The notes beneath the pieces are model-generated. The model saw nothing but the letters and a program-made list of their open reading frames with translations. It ran no database searches and was not told where the DNA came from. Of a stretch of DNA of 64,000 nucleotides, positions 11,121 through 22,646 are shown piece by piece. This DNA comes from Galeruca laticollis (taxonomy: Eukaryota > Arthropoda > Insecta > Coleoptera > Chrysomelidae): contig OY998180.1 in assembly GCA_963921935.1 (NCBI GenBank), positions 42,532,811-42,596,810 on the forward strand, given 5' to 3'. Position numbers and translations under genes: made by a program. How positions within the stretch are numbered: position 1 is the first letter of the stretch; each line of letters opens with the position of its first letter.

Positions 11121-11167
11121 ACCGTGCTGATGACAGCAAATGAGCCAGAAACATGCATGTCCGCGGT
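11121..11167 (+). ncRNA. Hammerhead ribozyme-like motif, type I
   Basis: ACCGTG (11121-11126), CTGATGA (11127-11133), stem II region CAGCAAATGAGCCA, GAAAC (11148-11152), loop ATGCAT, cleavage triplet GTC (11159-11161), CGCGGT (11162-11167). The core is intact and stem I forms six pairs. Stem II is weakened relative to the other arm (CAGC instead of CGGC). Loop III is a perfect palindrome, which would permit dimer formation between two motifs. Confidence 0.62.
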
Positions 11168-11232
11168 TACCACTCTGTTTCAGTAGCCCTTTTTCTTTTT
11201 GCGTGAATTACCCATGAATCTCTTTGTTGTTG

Positions 11233-11281
<49 letters not shown>
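11233..11281. repeat. (TA)n microsatellite
   Basis: About 48 bases of pure TA between the hammerhead fold-back and the CR1-like LINE. Confidence 0.95.
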
Positions 11282-11283
<2 letters not shown>

Positions 11284-11595
11284 TTATAGTTTATAAATTG
11301 AAAAGAAGACACACCTATATTATCGTTCTGCAATATTTCAAGTAGTTTTATGGGAAATAAGTGTCATTAAAAAGTGAAATTTTTTCCATTGGTGCAAGAA
11401 AAATCAGTGAACCTAATAGTGTAACTTTCATAAAAGCATAACTCGTAGTTTTCGAGTAATTAGTGCAAGTGGATCAAAGTAATAAAGAAGAAAAAAAACG
11501 ACTATCTTCAAAACAAAAAACAGAATTAACGGATAAAAAGTGAACAGAGGTGTTTATAAAAACTGGTCAACAAATTTCAGACTTGTCAAACATAT

Positions 11596-12351
11596 TTGGA
11601 TAGCTATAGTACGGGTGATTGGTGCAAAAATTCTATAATGGAACGTGTTATTTGTAAAAATATAACTGGTGATGCTACGGTAAATTGTGATAGCTGCCAA
11701 AGCATGACTCATAGGGATTGTTCAGGGCTGAATGCCAGTGAACTAAAGGTTATGGACCTCAAAGATAAGAGATTGCTAAAATTTTATTGTGAGGATTGTC
11801 ACAATGGAGTAAAACTTATTCCTAAACTTCTTACGAAAATCGATAATTTGGAGCTTGAAATCAACTGATCAAAAAATGTAGCAGTAATGACTCTATCTCC
11901 AGAGGAGATAAAGAGGAAATAATATGTGAGATGATTGAGAGGCAGAGCCGGGCTTCTAACATAATTGTTTGTAATGTGATTGAGTCAACAATGAAAACCC
12001 AAGCACAGCGTGATCTTGAAGATTCAACAGCTATTGGAAAAATGCTAAATAGACAAAACCAATTTAAAAATGTTTCGTTTAGGAAAATATGGCACAAACA
12101 AGATCAGGCCAATCAAAGTTATTCTAAATTCACAAGATGATGCCAGGTCTGTGCTTAAAAATAAACAACTGAGTCCCATTCCAAGTATCAGAATATTTGG
12201 TGATCAAACTAAGGCTCAGCAGGAATATTTTAAATCGATTAAAGCTAAGCTGCAGGTTCTAATTGATAACGGAGATACTACCAAAACTATTAAATACATA
12301 AATAATAAACCAACTATTGTTTTAAAACAAAACCAAAAAAACACTATCTAA
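11596..12351 (+). pseudogene. CR1-like LINE ORF1 with PHD-type zinc finger
   Basis: The first 90 codons carry a cysteine/histidine cluster, NCDSCQSMTHRDCSGL...KFYCEDC, the PHD-type arrangement found in ORF1 of some CR1 and L2 elements. A stop follows LELEIN. Later segments in other frames (MIERQSRASNIIVCNV..., then RPIKVILNSQDDARSVLKNK) continue the same protein type, a coiled-coil plus RNA-recognition-like region. At least two breaks interrupt it. It would bind element RNA in the cytoplasmic particle. Confidence 0.65.
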
Positions 12352-12404
12352 ACCCTAATATACTACTTAACTCCGATATAATTTATCTCAACGCCCAAAG
12401 CATC

Positions 12405-12563
12405 GTGAAAAATAGAGATCAAATCCAAGAAAGCATAACTTGCTATAATCCCAAACTAATTTTACTGAGTGAAACAAGACCAACGGCAGATGTTGAAGTT
12501 AAATTTGAAAATTATTTCCATATTCGCTGTGACTCAACGAGTAGACACACAGAAGATGTTATG

Positions 12564-12629
<66 letters not shown>

Positions 12630-15097
12630 AAAAGTTATAATTTTTGTAATTTCAAAACATTTCAATTGCGTGACAATTATTGGTGTAAAGTTGATATAAA
12701 ATCTGCAGTTTGTTTAGTAGGATGTCTATACCACTCACCATCTAGTTCTGATGCTCAATTTATTGATGAATTGGAACAAATTTGTGATGTTTTATTTTCT
12801 ACAAACTATCGTTGTGTGTTGGTCAGCGATTTTAATATAGACCTGTTAGCTAGTAATTTCTATGGGGAAAAAATAAAAAAATTGTTTTCATCATATGGGG
12901 TAAAGCAATATATAACAAGTCCTACCCGTATTACTAACACTAGCAAAACTTTGGTAGATTATGTGCTTTGTAATCAAGATAGTATAATAGCCAGTGTTCG
13001 CGATTGTCCAAAAATAACTGATCATTCTGTTATTTCAGTAACTATATCAAATAATAATAATCATTCTAGCAATAACATAGTCAAGTTTAGAAATATAAAT
13101 AGTGAAAACTTAGATAAAATCAAAACTAGTCTTATAATGTGTCATTTTAATTTAGATTCTGTTGATGTTGATAGTATATATCAGGAAATTTTGGTCAATT
13201 GCGATAATATAATCAATAATATTTCACCAATAGAAACATGTCATTTTAAATCAAAATTGCCTTGGTTTGATTATGAGGTATATGATAAAGTTAGACAACG
13301 GGATAGGGCTTATAAAGATTTTAAAATATGTATTGACGGTTATGAAAAAGGACATAAATGGCAAGTTTTTAAGCAACATACAAACGTGGTAGTGAATATG
13401 TTAAAGATAAAGAAAGAGCAGTATTACTTTAATAAAATAGATAGGTATAGAAATAATCCACAACAAATGTGGAAAACTTTAAAAAAAATTTTTAATGATA
13501 ATAGCCGAGATAATGCAAACTCTGTAATCTTTGACAGCAGGGCGGAAATTGTTAAACAGTCTAGAAATAGCAAGCAGTTTTAATGAATATTTTGTAGAAG
13601 TCATTGAAAGTATTGAGAATACTGTAACGTGGTCTAATCTAAATAATAACTTATATTTAAAATTTGAAAATTTTGAAATGTTGTCCATGCAGGACCTGCG
13701 AATAATGGTATGCAGTTTAGGTAATAAATTCTCAATACATGAAACAATAAATTGCAGAAAGTGAAAGAAGTTTTCGAAACAATTGGACATGCTGTGCTAA
13801 ATTTTATTAATACATCTCTCTCTACAAGTAAGATTCCTAAGGCATTAAAAATAAGTAATATCACTCCAATACAAAAAGTAGTTAATACCAATAAAGCTGA
13901 AGAATTTCGGCCGATCAATACTTTACCTCCTATAGAAAAACTATTAGAAATTGCTGTTTATGAACAACCTAACCTAACCATATCACGAAAAATCAAATTT
14001 TAATCAATAATCAATCAGGTTTCAGAAAAAAATTCTCTTGTGAATCAGCATTGCTGGTTACTCTTTGCCACATAAAACGTAATATTGATAAAAATAAATA
14101 TTTTATTGCTATATTTCTAGACTTAAAAAGAGCTTTTGAAACAATCTACAGAGAAATATTGATTTCTAAACTTAAGCAGTACGGTATAGGGGGTACAGTT
14201 ATTTAGTGGTTTGGAGATTATTTGGAATGTCGGAAACAGAGAGTGTGTTTTAAAGATCAGGTGTCATCGGAGATGGATAATGATGCAGGAATTCCACAAG
14301 GTAGTGTTTTAGGCCCACTTTTGTTTATTTTGTACATCAACGATATTGACCTTTTCATTAGTTGTGAATTCATTACACTTTTTGTCGATGATACCTTAAT
14401 TTGTTGTAGTGATGAAGATTTGGATGTAGCTAACCAGAAAATGAATAGTATCTTAGATAAGGTTAATCAATATTTGAAAATAAACAAACTAAAGTTAAAT
14501 GTAAAAAAAACAAATGCAATGATTTTCACCACGAAATATAAATATATTTTACTTGATACTAACAGCATAAATTTAAATATTAACAACGAAAAAATACAAA
14601 TTGTTTCATCATTTAAATATTTGAGTTTTCAGCTTGACAATACTTTAAGTTTTGATACTCATTTTGATTATATCCAAAAAAAAATATCGAAGAAGCTATA
14701 CTTTTTTAGCAGAATATCTCAAAACTTGGCAATGGAGACCAAAGTCACGATTCAACCTCATTTTGACTACTGCTCATCAATTATATTCTTATTCAATCTC
14801 AACAAACTCAATATGTTGCAGAAGTTGCAACATCGTGGAATGAGAATAACTTTAAAAACAAATTGCCTTACTCCAATTAGAATTATGTTAAATTCCCTAA
14901 ATTGGTTATCTGTTGAAAACAGACTGTATTACTTTACCATGATTTTGGTTTTTAAAATAGTAAATGGTTTATCACCTGAATATTTCCAGGAATACATTTC
15001 TTTTAACAAAAGTAATCATTCATATAATACAAGAGGTTTGAATGACATACATATAAGTAGAACTGTTTATCGAAGTACAATGAACTCTGTTTTTTAA
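12405..15097 (+). pseudogene. CR1-like LINE ORF2 (endonuclease and reverse transcriptase)
   Basis: The endonuclease part shows ILLSETRPTADVEV, VLVSDFNIDLL and the TDHSVISVTI motif. The RT shows FRPINTLPPIEKLLE, FLDLKRAFETI, the strong box GIPQGSVLGPLLFILYINDI and catalytic LFVDDT. Frames change at about 13583, 13764 and 14003, and a TAG lies near 14205, so this copy cannot make protein. A (TA)n tract (12565-12627) is embedded in the endonuclease where a GGVxLYIxxxY segment is expected, and it happens to stay in frame as (YI)n. The frame closes at 15097 with the usual CR1 C-terminus (YNTRG). Confidence 0.85.
12565..12627. repeat. (TA)n expansion inside LINE endonuclease
   Basis: About 62 bases of TA lie between VMLYI and INKSYNF codons, keeping the frame open. 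Likely expansion of a short TATATA in the coding sequence. Confidence 0.9.
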
Positions 15098-15388
15098 AGG
15101 TTTTCACAGATTTAATATTTTACATCCATCTATAAAAAAATGTACCACACTTTCAAATTTTAAAATGTTGCTTAAAGAGCATATCAAGAATTTGTAGCTT
15201 TATGTAATTACTCCAATTTTTCAATTTTAAAGTGTTTTTGTTTAAATATATTATAATTAATGACAAATTTATACAACATATTTTATTAGAGTATTTTGTT
15301 AATTTTAATTTTATCTATATAATTAATTTTATTTTTGTGTACTTCTATTTTATTTTTATGTATATTAGGGTTCCTAATTGAATAGAGA

Positions 15389-15390
<2 letters not shown>

Positions 15391-15441
<51 letters not shown>
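15391..15441. repeat. (TA)n microsatellite
   Basis: About 50 bases of TA between the CR1-like LINE 3' end and Penelope-like element 1. Confidence 0.95.
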
Positions 15442-15445
<4 letters not shown>

Positions 15446-15944
15446 AGTATTTCTTAAACCATTATATATTTATCTTTTTTGGATAGTTCTTGGGTATAGG
15501 TTTCTTATGAATAATACGAAAATTTTATGACGACGTTTCGCCCATCATAGTAGGCATTATCAAAATCTGTTTTATTTTGTGGAACAGTACCTACGAGTGG
15601 AAAGAATTAAAATGAAATTTGGTAGCTTACAATGAAGACATTCACAATTAACAATTAAAAATTAAAAGTCAAAAATTAAAAAGTTTTCCAGCTCACATGC
15701 AGGAATAAAATTTCGAAATTAAGTTTTATTATGGTACGTACCTCGATGTTCACATTTTAATGGTAAAATTAGGAATGGAAAGAATGAAGGTTCTATTATT
15801 GTTTTCGTTTTTTTTTCCTTTTTGAGTAAGTATTCTGGTTTATGTTACTTAGTTTTTCAATGGCAGAGAGATAAGGTGTATATTAATTATTAAAATGGAA
15901 TATACGAGGTGGTCACAAACATTGAAATAATATTCATTGTTTAT

Positions 15945-16787
15945 TTATAGTATTAAGTTGTGATAGATATGGCTTAAATGATTTGTGTCTTGTTTATCAT
16001 TGACAGTATGCTGTTCCTTTTTTATGTAAATCATTTCTTTCATCAAAAGTTTTTGGTAATTGTTATCTTGTGCCAGAATTTTAGTATTTGAAAAGTTAAA
16101 TTCGTGGTTTTGGCTAGATTCATGTTTATGTAAAGCTGTTGAGGCATTTTTAGTGTATTTGTGTCCGTTTAGCCTGTTATTAAGGTATTGTGTAGTCATT
16201 CATATGTACTTATTGGGGCAATTTAAGCAGGGTATTGAGTAGACTACATTCGATTTCATTTTAGTTGGAACTTTACTTTTCAATGATGTGAACAAAGATG
16301 ATAATAGATGTTGTGCTTTGTGACATACAATGATATCATGCTTACCTAAGATATATTTCATTTTTTCTGATAATTCTGCTGTGTATGGCATAGCAATATA
16401 TTTTTTTATGTTTTTATCATTCATCTGTTTTTTATCAGGTATGTTACTATTATATAATTTGTGTGTACGTTGATTTATGATTCTGTTTATTAACTTTGTA
16501 GGGAAATTATTTTCATAAAGAACCTTTTTTACTTTCTTTAAGATCTCGAATCTAAATTCGGGTGATGTTAGAGTTAGCGCTCTATCGGTTAAATTTATGA
16601 TAACACTGTTTTTCTGTGAATTTGGGTGGTGGGAATTATAGTTTAGGTAGCGACCCGACCAAGTGTTTTTGGTATACCATTTTGTTTTAAGTTCTTCACT
16701 GTTTTCTTGTCGTATGATTGTCATATCTAAGAAATTAATTTTATGTTCAAGTTCTGTTTCTGAAGCGTTAAATCTAACACTAAACAG
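15945..16787 (-). pseudogene. Penelope RT C-terminus and GIY-YIG endonuclease
   Basis: The minus-strand frame begins SETELEHKINFLDMTIIRQ, a hallmark just downstream of the Penelope RT catalytic core, then runs through the thumb and linker (VVYSIPCLNCPNKYI) into the GIY-YIG nuclease (MTTQYLNNRLNGHKYTKNAS, ALHKHESSQNHEFNF, KEMIYIKKE). An in-frame TGA at 16200-16202 falls exactly where the glycine of the KYIG motif should be. A one-base GGA to TGA change would explain it. The same frame continues on both sides, so this is the only break in about 280 codons. GIY-YIG cuts the target for reverse transcription. Confidence 0.85.
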
Positions 16788-17047
16788 CAATTATTTTCAA
16801 CATAAAAACAAATTTTACCAGCAGCTAGATGGTTGTGCAATGGGCTCTCCCATATCTTCCACTGTAGCACAACTTGTCATGGAATACCTAGAAGAGAAGG
16901 TTCTAAACAAAACTAATATTCCTATACTATTTTTTAAAAGATATGTCGACGATTGTGTCACTGCCGTACCAGAAAATCAAATTGACGAAATTCTAGACGC
17001 TTTTAATAATTTCCATCCCAAACTTCAGTTTACTTCAGATAATGCCT
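16788..17047 (+). pseudogene. Penelope RT catalytic fragment (inverted)
   Basis: The plus strand encodes NYFQHKNKFYQQLDG, CAMGSPISSTVAQLVMEYLE and KRYVDDCVTAVPENQ, the RT palm with the YVDD catalytic aspartates, ending FHPKLQFT. In an intact Penelope protein the next residues are those that start the minus-strand fragment, so the two halves are parts of one gene in opposite orientation. The N-terminal RT region is missing. Confidence 0.85.
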
Positions 17048-17125
17048 ACTATGATGGGCGAAACGTCGTCATAAAATTTTCGTATTATTCACAAGAAACC
17101 TATACCCAAGAACTATCCAAAAAAG

Positions 17126-17151
17126 ATATATATATATATATATATATATAT
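17126..17151. repeat. (TA)n microsatellite
   Basis: Short TA tract between Penelope-like elements 1 and 2. Confidence 0.9.
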
Positions 17152-17365
17152 TGTTACGACGAGGCCTCAATCTGCCTACTCCCTGATCTCAAAAGAATGG
17201 TCTTAAATGGTGTCAGTCTCAATCTGCCTACTCTCTGATCTTGAAAGACGGCTTGTCTGTTGGTGGTGCCGTTTATTTATATCCTGTTCAGTGGCGGGGC
17301 GGTGATGCGTCTTTCGGCTACTGGATGGTTTAGGTTTAGGAAGATGCGGTTTCCAGGTGCAATTC

Positions 17366-17740
17366 AATTTTCTACTGTCATCTTATGTTCAATGAGTGTG
17401 GTTTTTTTTATATTTCGATAGCTTCTCTTATGAACGGACTGGTGCGATGGTTTTTGTATTATCAAAAGCTGTGGAATAGCCGGTTTGGACATGGTGCTGA
17501 GCGAGTGCGGAACTAGTGTCACAATTTCTAACTGAAAGTGAATGCTAGTATGTTTGGAAATGGATTTGCTTGGAAGCTTCCCCATGTAGGAGCGGGGGCA
17601 AGATGAACAAGGGATTTCATAAACGCCGTTTTTTTCGTTAGGAAATTTGTCCTTTGTTGATCTAATGAGTTGGGAAAGATTCTGGTTGGTATTTGGGCGG
17701 TTACTTAAGGCGTAGCTGATAAAATCAGCCGAATTTTAAA
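17366..17740 (-). pseudogene. Penelope GIY-YIG endonuclease fragment
   Basis: Minus-strand translation gives NGVYEIPCSSCPRSYMGKLP, the linker plus the GIY..YIG half-motif (Y-M-G here), then SKSISKHTSIHFQ and a basic tail ending EHKMTVEN. Nothing of the RT remains. It has a different sequence from element 1, so it is another Penelope family. A decayed second copy runs on the plus strand at 17735-18060. Confidence 0.65.
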
Positions 17741-20130
17741 AATTGCCCCAATACTAACCGTTCTTACAACCGAGCAGAAATTTTCCCAACTCATTAGATT
17801 AACAAAGGACCATATTCCCAACGAAAACCACGGCGTTTATGAGCTCGCTTCTTTTTCTTGCCTCTGCTCCTACATTGAGGAAACTTCCGAGCATACCAGC
17901 ATTCACTTTCATTTAAAAAACGGGACACTAGTTCAGCAACATATCCAAACCAGTCATTCCATAACTTTTGATAAAACAAAAACCATCGCCCCAGTCCATT
18001 CCCAAACGTCCAGGTTCATCAGTGAAGCTATCGAAATATAAAAATAAAATACTCATTGAACATCAGAGACGACAGTAAAAAATTGAATTCCGTCTGGAAA
18101 CCGCTTCTTCCTATCATCACTCATGACCCGCCATTATAATAATAATCATTTTGTTTGCAGAATTAAGTAGGTACAATAAAAATTAACAAAGAGATTTGTC
18201 AATTTATCTACAAAAAAGAGATAGCATACAGCAGTGCGGATACAAGGTACTATCCCTTAAGGTATTACAAATAGGTACAAGATATTTACATATAATGGTT
18301 TATCAAATGACATGGTAAATGAATAGGACCGAAAAAAAAAGAAAAAGAACCAAATAAAATATGGATACAGATTGTTTAACACTAATTATTCTCATTTGTG
18401 TTCAATAATTGTTTATAATGTTCTTTAAATTTGCCAACAGCAAGATGCGTTAGGTGGAGAGGAACCCAGTTGTAAAGCTTGAATATCATGTATGAAAATG
18501 AACCCTGAAACTTAGCGGTACGATGGAGTGGGGGTGATATGTGCCCCCTAAAGCGGGTGTGAACGTTATGCACATCATTGCGAAAAGTAATTTTGTTATA
18601 TAAATAGGGTGGTGTTTTAGAACTAACAATTTTATGATATAATGTTACTATATGCAACTGCCTCCTATTCTTCATATTCAGCCTGTTTGTGTCAGTCAAC
18701 TTATGTGTGATTCTTTCATACTTTCTTATACCGTATATGTAATGAAGGCAAGAGTTTTGGGCACGCTGAATATGAATACTATCAATACATGGACCATAAA
18801 TAACATCACAGTAATTGAAGGGACTAAGAACCATAGTGTCACATAATAAAAAATTTTGTTTTTTTTATCTAAAATGTGCTGATGAGGAAAAAGCATTTTT
18901 AGATTTGCATAGGCACGTTTAATATACTTGTTAATATAACTTTTGAACTTTAAATCAGTATCTAAATCTAACCCTAAGTTTCTCGCTGAGTCTACACAGG
19001 ATATGTTTGTCCCATTAATGTTAATAGATAGTTGTCCTGAAACTTCGGTTTTGGATTTGCCAAAAACTAGTATTTGTGTTTTAACATAATTGATACTTAA
19101 ATGATGCCTATCTGAATATGATAGAAATTTTGACAATTCTGAGTTGATAAAGTCATTTATATCTTTAATATCAGATTTACAGAATGAAAACCGTATTTGG
19201 GTATCATCGGCATACATGTAGGCTCTGCAGTTATCCAAAACTGTGCAAATGTTACTAGTATATATACTAAATAGAATAGGCCCCACTATTGCTCCTGAGG
19301 AACCCCACAAAAAATATTTTTAATATCTCATTTTCCATTACCTCTTTCTAAAAATTGAGATCTATTTGATTAGAAACTTTTAATAAATTGTATCGCATTG
19401 TGTGAGAAACCTGAATAATGAAGAATACCGTACAGTAATTGATGTTGAATAGTATCAAAAGCTTTGGAGTAATCTAAAAGCACTAAAATATCGGTATTTC
19501 CCTTGTCTATATCCATTAGTATGTCATCTGTAACCTCCAATAGTGCCGTGGTGCTGTACCCTTTCCCAAAACCAGATTGACTCGGCAAAATTTTGTAATT
19601 ATTAATATGTGCTTGAATTTGATATTTTACAACTTTTTCCAGTAAGTACCTTTGATAATACGGGTAGAATTGATATTGGTCTTAGCTCATGAATACTATG
19701 TATATCATTTTTTTTAGGCAGTGGGATAACCTTAGATACTTTCCAATTACCAGGAAAACAGATTTCTCCAGGCAAAAATTTATAATATTTGTAATATAAA
19801 TTAGGATGTAAGGACAACACATTAAGATCATGTCGATTTGTAAGTTATCAACCCCTATTGTTTTGGTTTTAATTTCAAGTAAATATTTATAAAGGACACT
19901 GTGAGTGACAGTGGTGAAACTTTCTCCTGAAAATGTGTTTTAAGATTGTTGTTATAAAAAAGTAATAAGTTGGAATCAAGTACAGCGCAATTTCCTGTTG
20001 CCAGCAAAAAGTGATCATTGATTTCATTGGGGTGGTTTAGATTATCAGGTATATAATTTTTAAATTTTAAATATTTTTGTGGTAATATTTAAACTCTTAA
20101 CTTTTTGTCACATTTTCCAACTATTTCTAC

Positions 20131-21082
20131 TGTAATGATATAAATTCATTACTAGAAATATCGATCCAATAAACCAGTTAACACCGTGATGACGCGATAC
20201 CCCACCAGAACAGCAAGTCCCTCACGCCAAGATGCGCACGAAGAATCGACAGCAGAAGGGAAGGAGACTTCCACCACTACCGCTAAGATTTTATATAAAA
20301 ATGCAAGCCAACAGACAAGAGAGCAACTTGGTTCACGGACTCCAGCTCCTACAAGTTCAGCCGCCTCCAGTGCGAAGCGTAGGTCGAAGGTACTGACTTT
20401 AACCTTATACGCTTTACACAATTCACCGTGGAGTGTTGTACTTAGTCGAAGTATTGATTCGACTTTTATACATCATTCACTTGAACGGCCCTTGGTTTCT
20501 GGTATTGACGGAAACGAGAACGATTGTTCAAACTGTTTCGGTGCGGTATTGACGCATCGAAAACTCTGCAGTATCTCTATAGGGTTTGCAATCGTTGAGC
20601 CGGGTATTGACCGTCTGTAAACGATCGCTCCCAGTGTTAGTATAATTCTGGTGTGGTATTGACGCGTCAGAATAACTACATCCCTATAAAACCGAGAGAG
20701 TCGTTAAGTTGGGAATTGACTAACTATAAACGATATACTCACATCTTGAGACTATAACCGAAAGAGTATTGATCTATCGGCTGTTCTCAACTTTGGCTGT
20801 CTGAACATTTCATAAGACATAGAGAATCCCGTATACCACAGTGGAAATTTCGCACCGTTATACCTACCTACTTTCAGATCGTCAGTACACATCGATCGAC
20901 AGAGGAGTGCGGACCGTCGGAACGTGATTTTCAATATAATTACGTACCAAAGTGATGTATATATAGAATATTGTATTTTAGTTTATTTTTAGCATTGTAA
21001 ATAATATTTTTTTATAGCAATAAATCAGTTAATTTAATCGAACTCTGTCTCCTTTGGGCTTACCTGGGCAATACGCATTACA
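20131..21082. mobile_element. Solo LTR, 952 bp, with 4-bp target duplication
   Basis: Ends are TGTAATG and CATTACA, a 7-bp inverted TG..CA terminus, flanked on both sides by CTAC (20127-20130 and 21083-21086). A four-base duplication suits Ty3/gypsy elements. An AATAAA signal lies near 21020. The interior holds a degenerate tandem repeat. No coding sequence is present, so the element recombined out, leaving one LTR. Strand is not determined. Confidence 0.88.
20451..20770. repeat. Tandem repeat of about 110 bp (50-58-bp half units) in the LTR
   Basis: The phrase GTATTGAC or close variants recurs at 20451, 20502, 20546, 20604, 20656, 20713 and 20766. Alternate units are more alike (period about 110: 20546 to 20656 to 20766), so the unit is a dimer. 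LTR tandem repeats of this kind often lie in the U3 enhancer region; that role is inferred. Confidence 0.75.
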
Positions 21083-22646
21083 CTACCAAAATTGTTGACG
21101 CAATACTGAAAATAACCCTTTTTTCATTTTTTATAGCCATATTAGTGAATTTTTGAGTTCTTTATAATATTGGTAATGTGTTGGATTTTTCGTTTTCTTG
21201 TACCTATTAAGTGCTTTATCTCTTATTCGGAATATAAATTTTAAATTATCTGTGAGCCAAGGAGGGTTAGGTTTTCTTTGTTTTCTTACTTTGACAGGAG
21301 CTAATAGATCAAAAATTTCATTTATTAACTGACTAAAATAAGAGACTTTATCGTTAACTGTATTAAACCTGAAAATGTTCTCAAAAGGTGTGACAAATAA
21401 AAGATTTTGAAGGGTATTTGCATTTATGTTTTTTAAATCTCTAAAATAAAAAGTTTTATTGCCTTTAACTGTTACAAAATTTAACATGGAATAGACCAGT
21501 TGATGATTTGATGACAAATAAACGTCTTTATTGCCATGATTATAGGAGTTATGTGAATTTTATATTAGTATAACATCTACCAACCTTTCACTGGTCGAAG
21601 TAATTCTTGTTGGTTCGGTAACTACTTGCTGTAAATTAAAAACATCGATACAACTGTAGTAAGTCAATATTAATGTCTCCATCAAAAATTATTTCATCTG
21701 ACTGCGTATACAAATCTGAAAGAATTTCTTCTAAATCATTCAAAAAATCACTTGCTTTCACCCGGAGGTCTATATAAATTTCCAAACACGAATTTGCAAT
21801 TACAAAGCTGAAAGCTTATCCAAATTTGTTCAAAAGAGTCTATATTGTCGAGGTGAATTACCTTGTAAGTGAAATTAGATTTAACATAAATTGCAGTTCC
21901 ACCTCCTCTCGAAACCCTGTCATGCCTAACAAGATTGTATCCCTCAATATGCACCGCGTTGGATTGGATATTTTCATTAAACCAGGTTTCTCCTACACCT
22001 ATGACCAAAATTTTCCTGTAAAACATAAGTTTTAAATTCATTGAATTTCTTATAAAGAGATTGAGCATTAAAAAACGCAAAAGTAAATCTTTTAATGAAA
22101 ATATCTAGTATTTGAATTAAAATATATGTGAATAAAGAAATAACAACGTTTACTTTCTTTTTCTTTTGATTAGCAAAGAAATTACAGAGAGAGAAAAATT
22201 AAACACAAACTGCAGAAACATATCCCTCCTCACTATTATAAAAAAATACTTACAATGAGATTTAAGTATATGTGGAAAAAGAAATATTTACATTCGAAAC
22301 ACATTCAAAGGCGATATGAGAATGATGATTATAAATAATACAATTTTTACATCCAACCCGAGTAAATCCTAATTTCAAAATATAAACATGGTAAAAATAT
22401 ACTTAACTATCCTATATAAATAAATTAACATTTTTTGGTACATTTCAGGTACAATTGAAAAATATAGCAAAAGGACACAAAATAAAGTTATTCATCAACG
22501 GTAATGTTGGATATCAACTGTTGCCATCAACTAGTGCAAAAACTCTTCCTTCGATAGTACATACATTTTGTTGACCATATTTAGATGTACTATATTTATA
22601 CAAGTTTAGTTGTGATATAGTTAAATCTTCCCTTACTCCAAATCCA

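Larger units (their letters stand above)
10702..11237. mobile_element. Hammerhead-bearing fold-back element (Penelope/retrozyme-like)
   Basis: The block 10725-10872 is repeated in inverted orientation at 11094-11237, and the first 50 bases (10702-10750) are repeated inverted again at 10873-10922. Each long arm carries a hammerhead-like motif reading away from the left edge (minus strand) or toward the right edge (plus strand). The central part (10923-11090) is GC-richer with a G-run and no convincing coding. A truncated third copy, matching 11033-11237 in reverse, lies at 23655-23856. The right end abuts a (TA)n tract directly. It looks like the terminal repeat of a Penelope-like element or a small non-autonomous hammerhead retroelement copied head to head. 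Confidence 0.75.
11282..15391 (+). mobile_element. CR1-like LINE, near full length, decayed
   Basis: The interval between two (TA)n tracts holds a leader, ORF1 with a PHD-type finger, ORF2 with endonuclease and RT, and an AT-rich 3' UTR ending GAATAGAGATC before TA repeats. CR1-group LINEs end in short tandem repeats instead of poly(A), so the 3' TA tract may be the element's own tail. Confidence 0.75.
15442..17127 (-). mobile_element. Penelope-like element 1, with inverted 5' part
   Basis: The segment 15473-15559 is the reverse complement of 17041-17126, giving 87-bp inverted ends between two (TA)n tracts. Between them, the minus strand carries the RT C-terminal part and GIY-YIG domain, while the plus strand at the right end carries the RT catalytic part. 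The element is thus split at about 16787 into two opposite halves, as twin priming or inverted Penelope copies produce. The shared ends contain GATGGGCGAAACGTCGTC, reminiscent of a decayed hammerhead. Confidence 0.8.
18382..22080 (-). pseudogene. CR1-like LINE ORF2 (endonuclease and RT), interrupted
   Basis: Reading minus strand: the endonuclease (GVGETWFNENIQSN, GYNLVRHDRVSRGGGTAIYV) lies at 22080-21748, the linker (PNPPWLTDNLKFIFRIRDKA) at 21517-21131, then the RT with LRPISILPVLSKVL (19820-19602), LLDYSKAFDTIQHQLL (19588-19370) and catalytic MYADDTQ (19310-18726). The C-terminal SPFNYCDVIYGP...LYNWVPLHLT ends at 18382. Stops and frameshifts separate all segments, and a 952-bp solo LTR sits inside at 20131-21082. 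YADD in place of VDD and the different sequence separate it from the LINE at 11282. Confidence 0.85.

Noticed and set aside
20152..20620. Frames of 89 and 144 codons inside the solo LTR
   Set aside because: Lie within non-coding LTR with tandem repeats; no domain and frames on both strands overlap.
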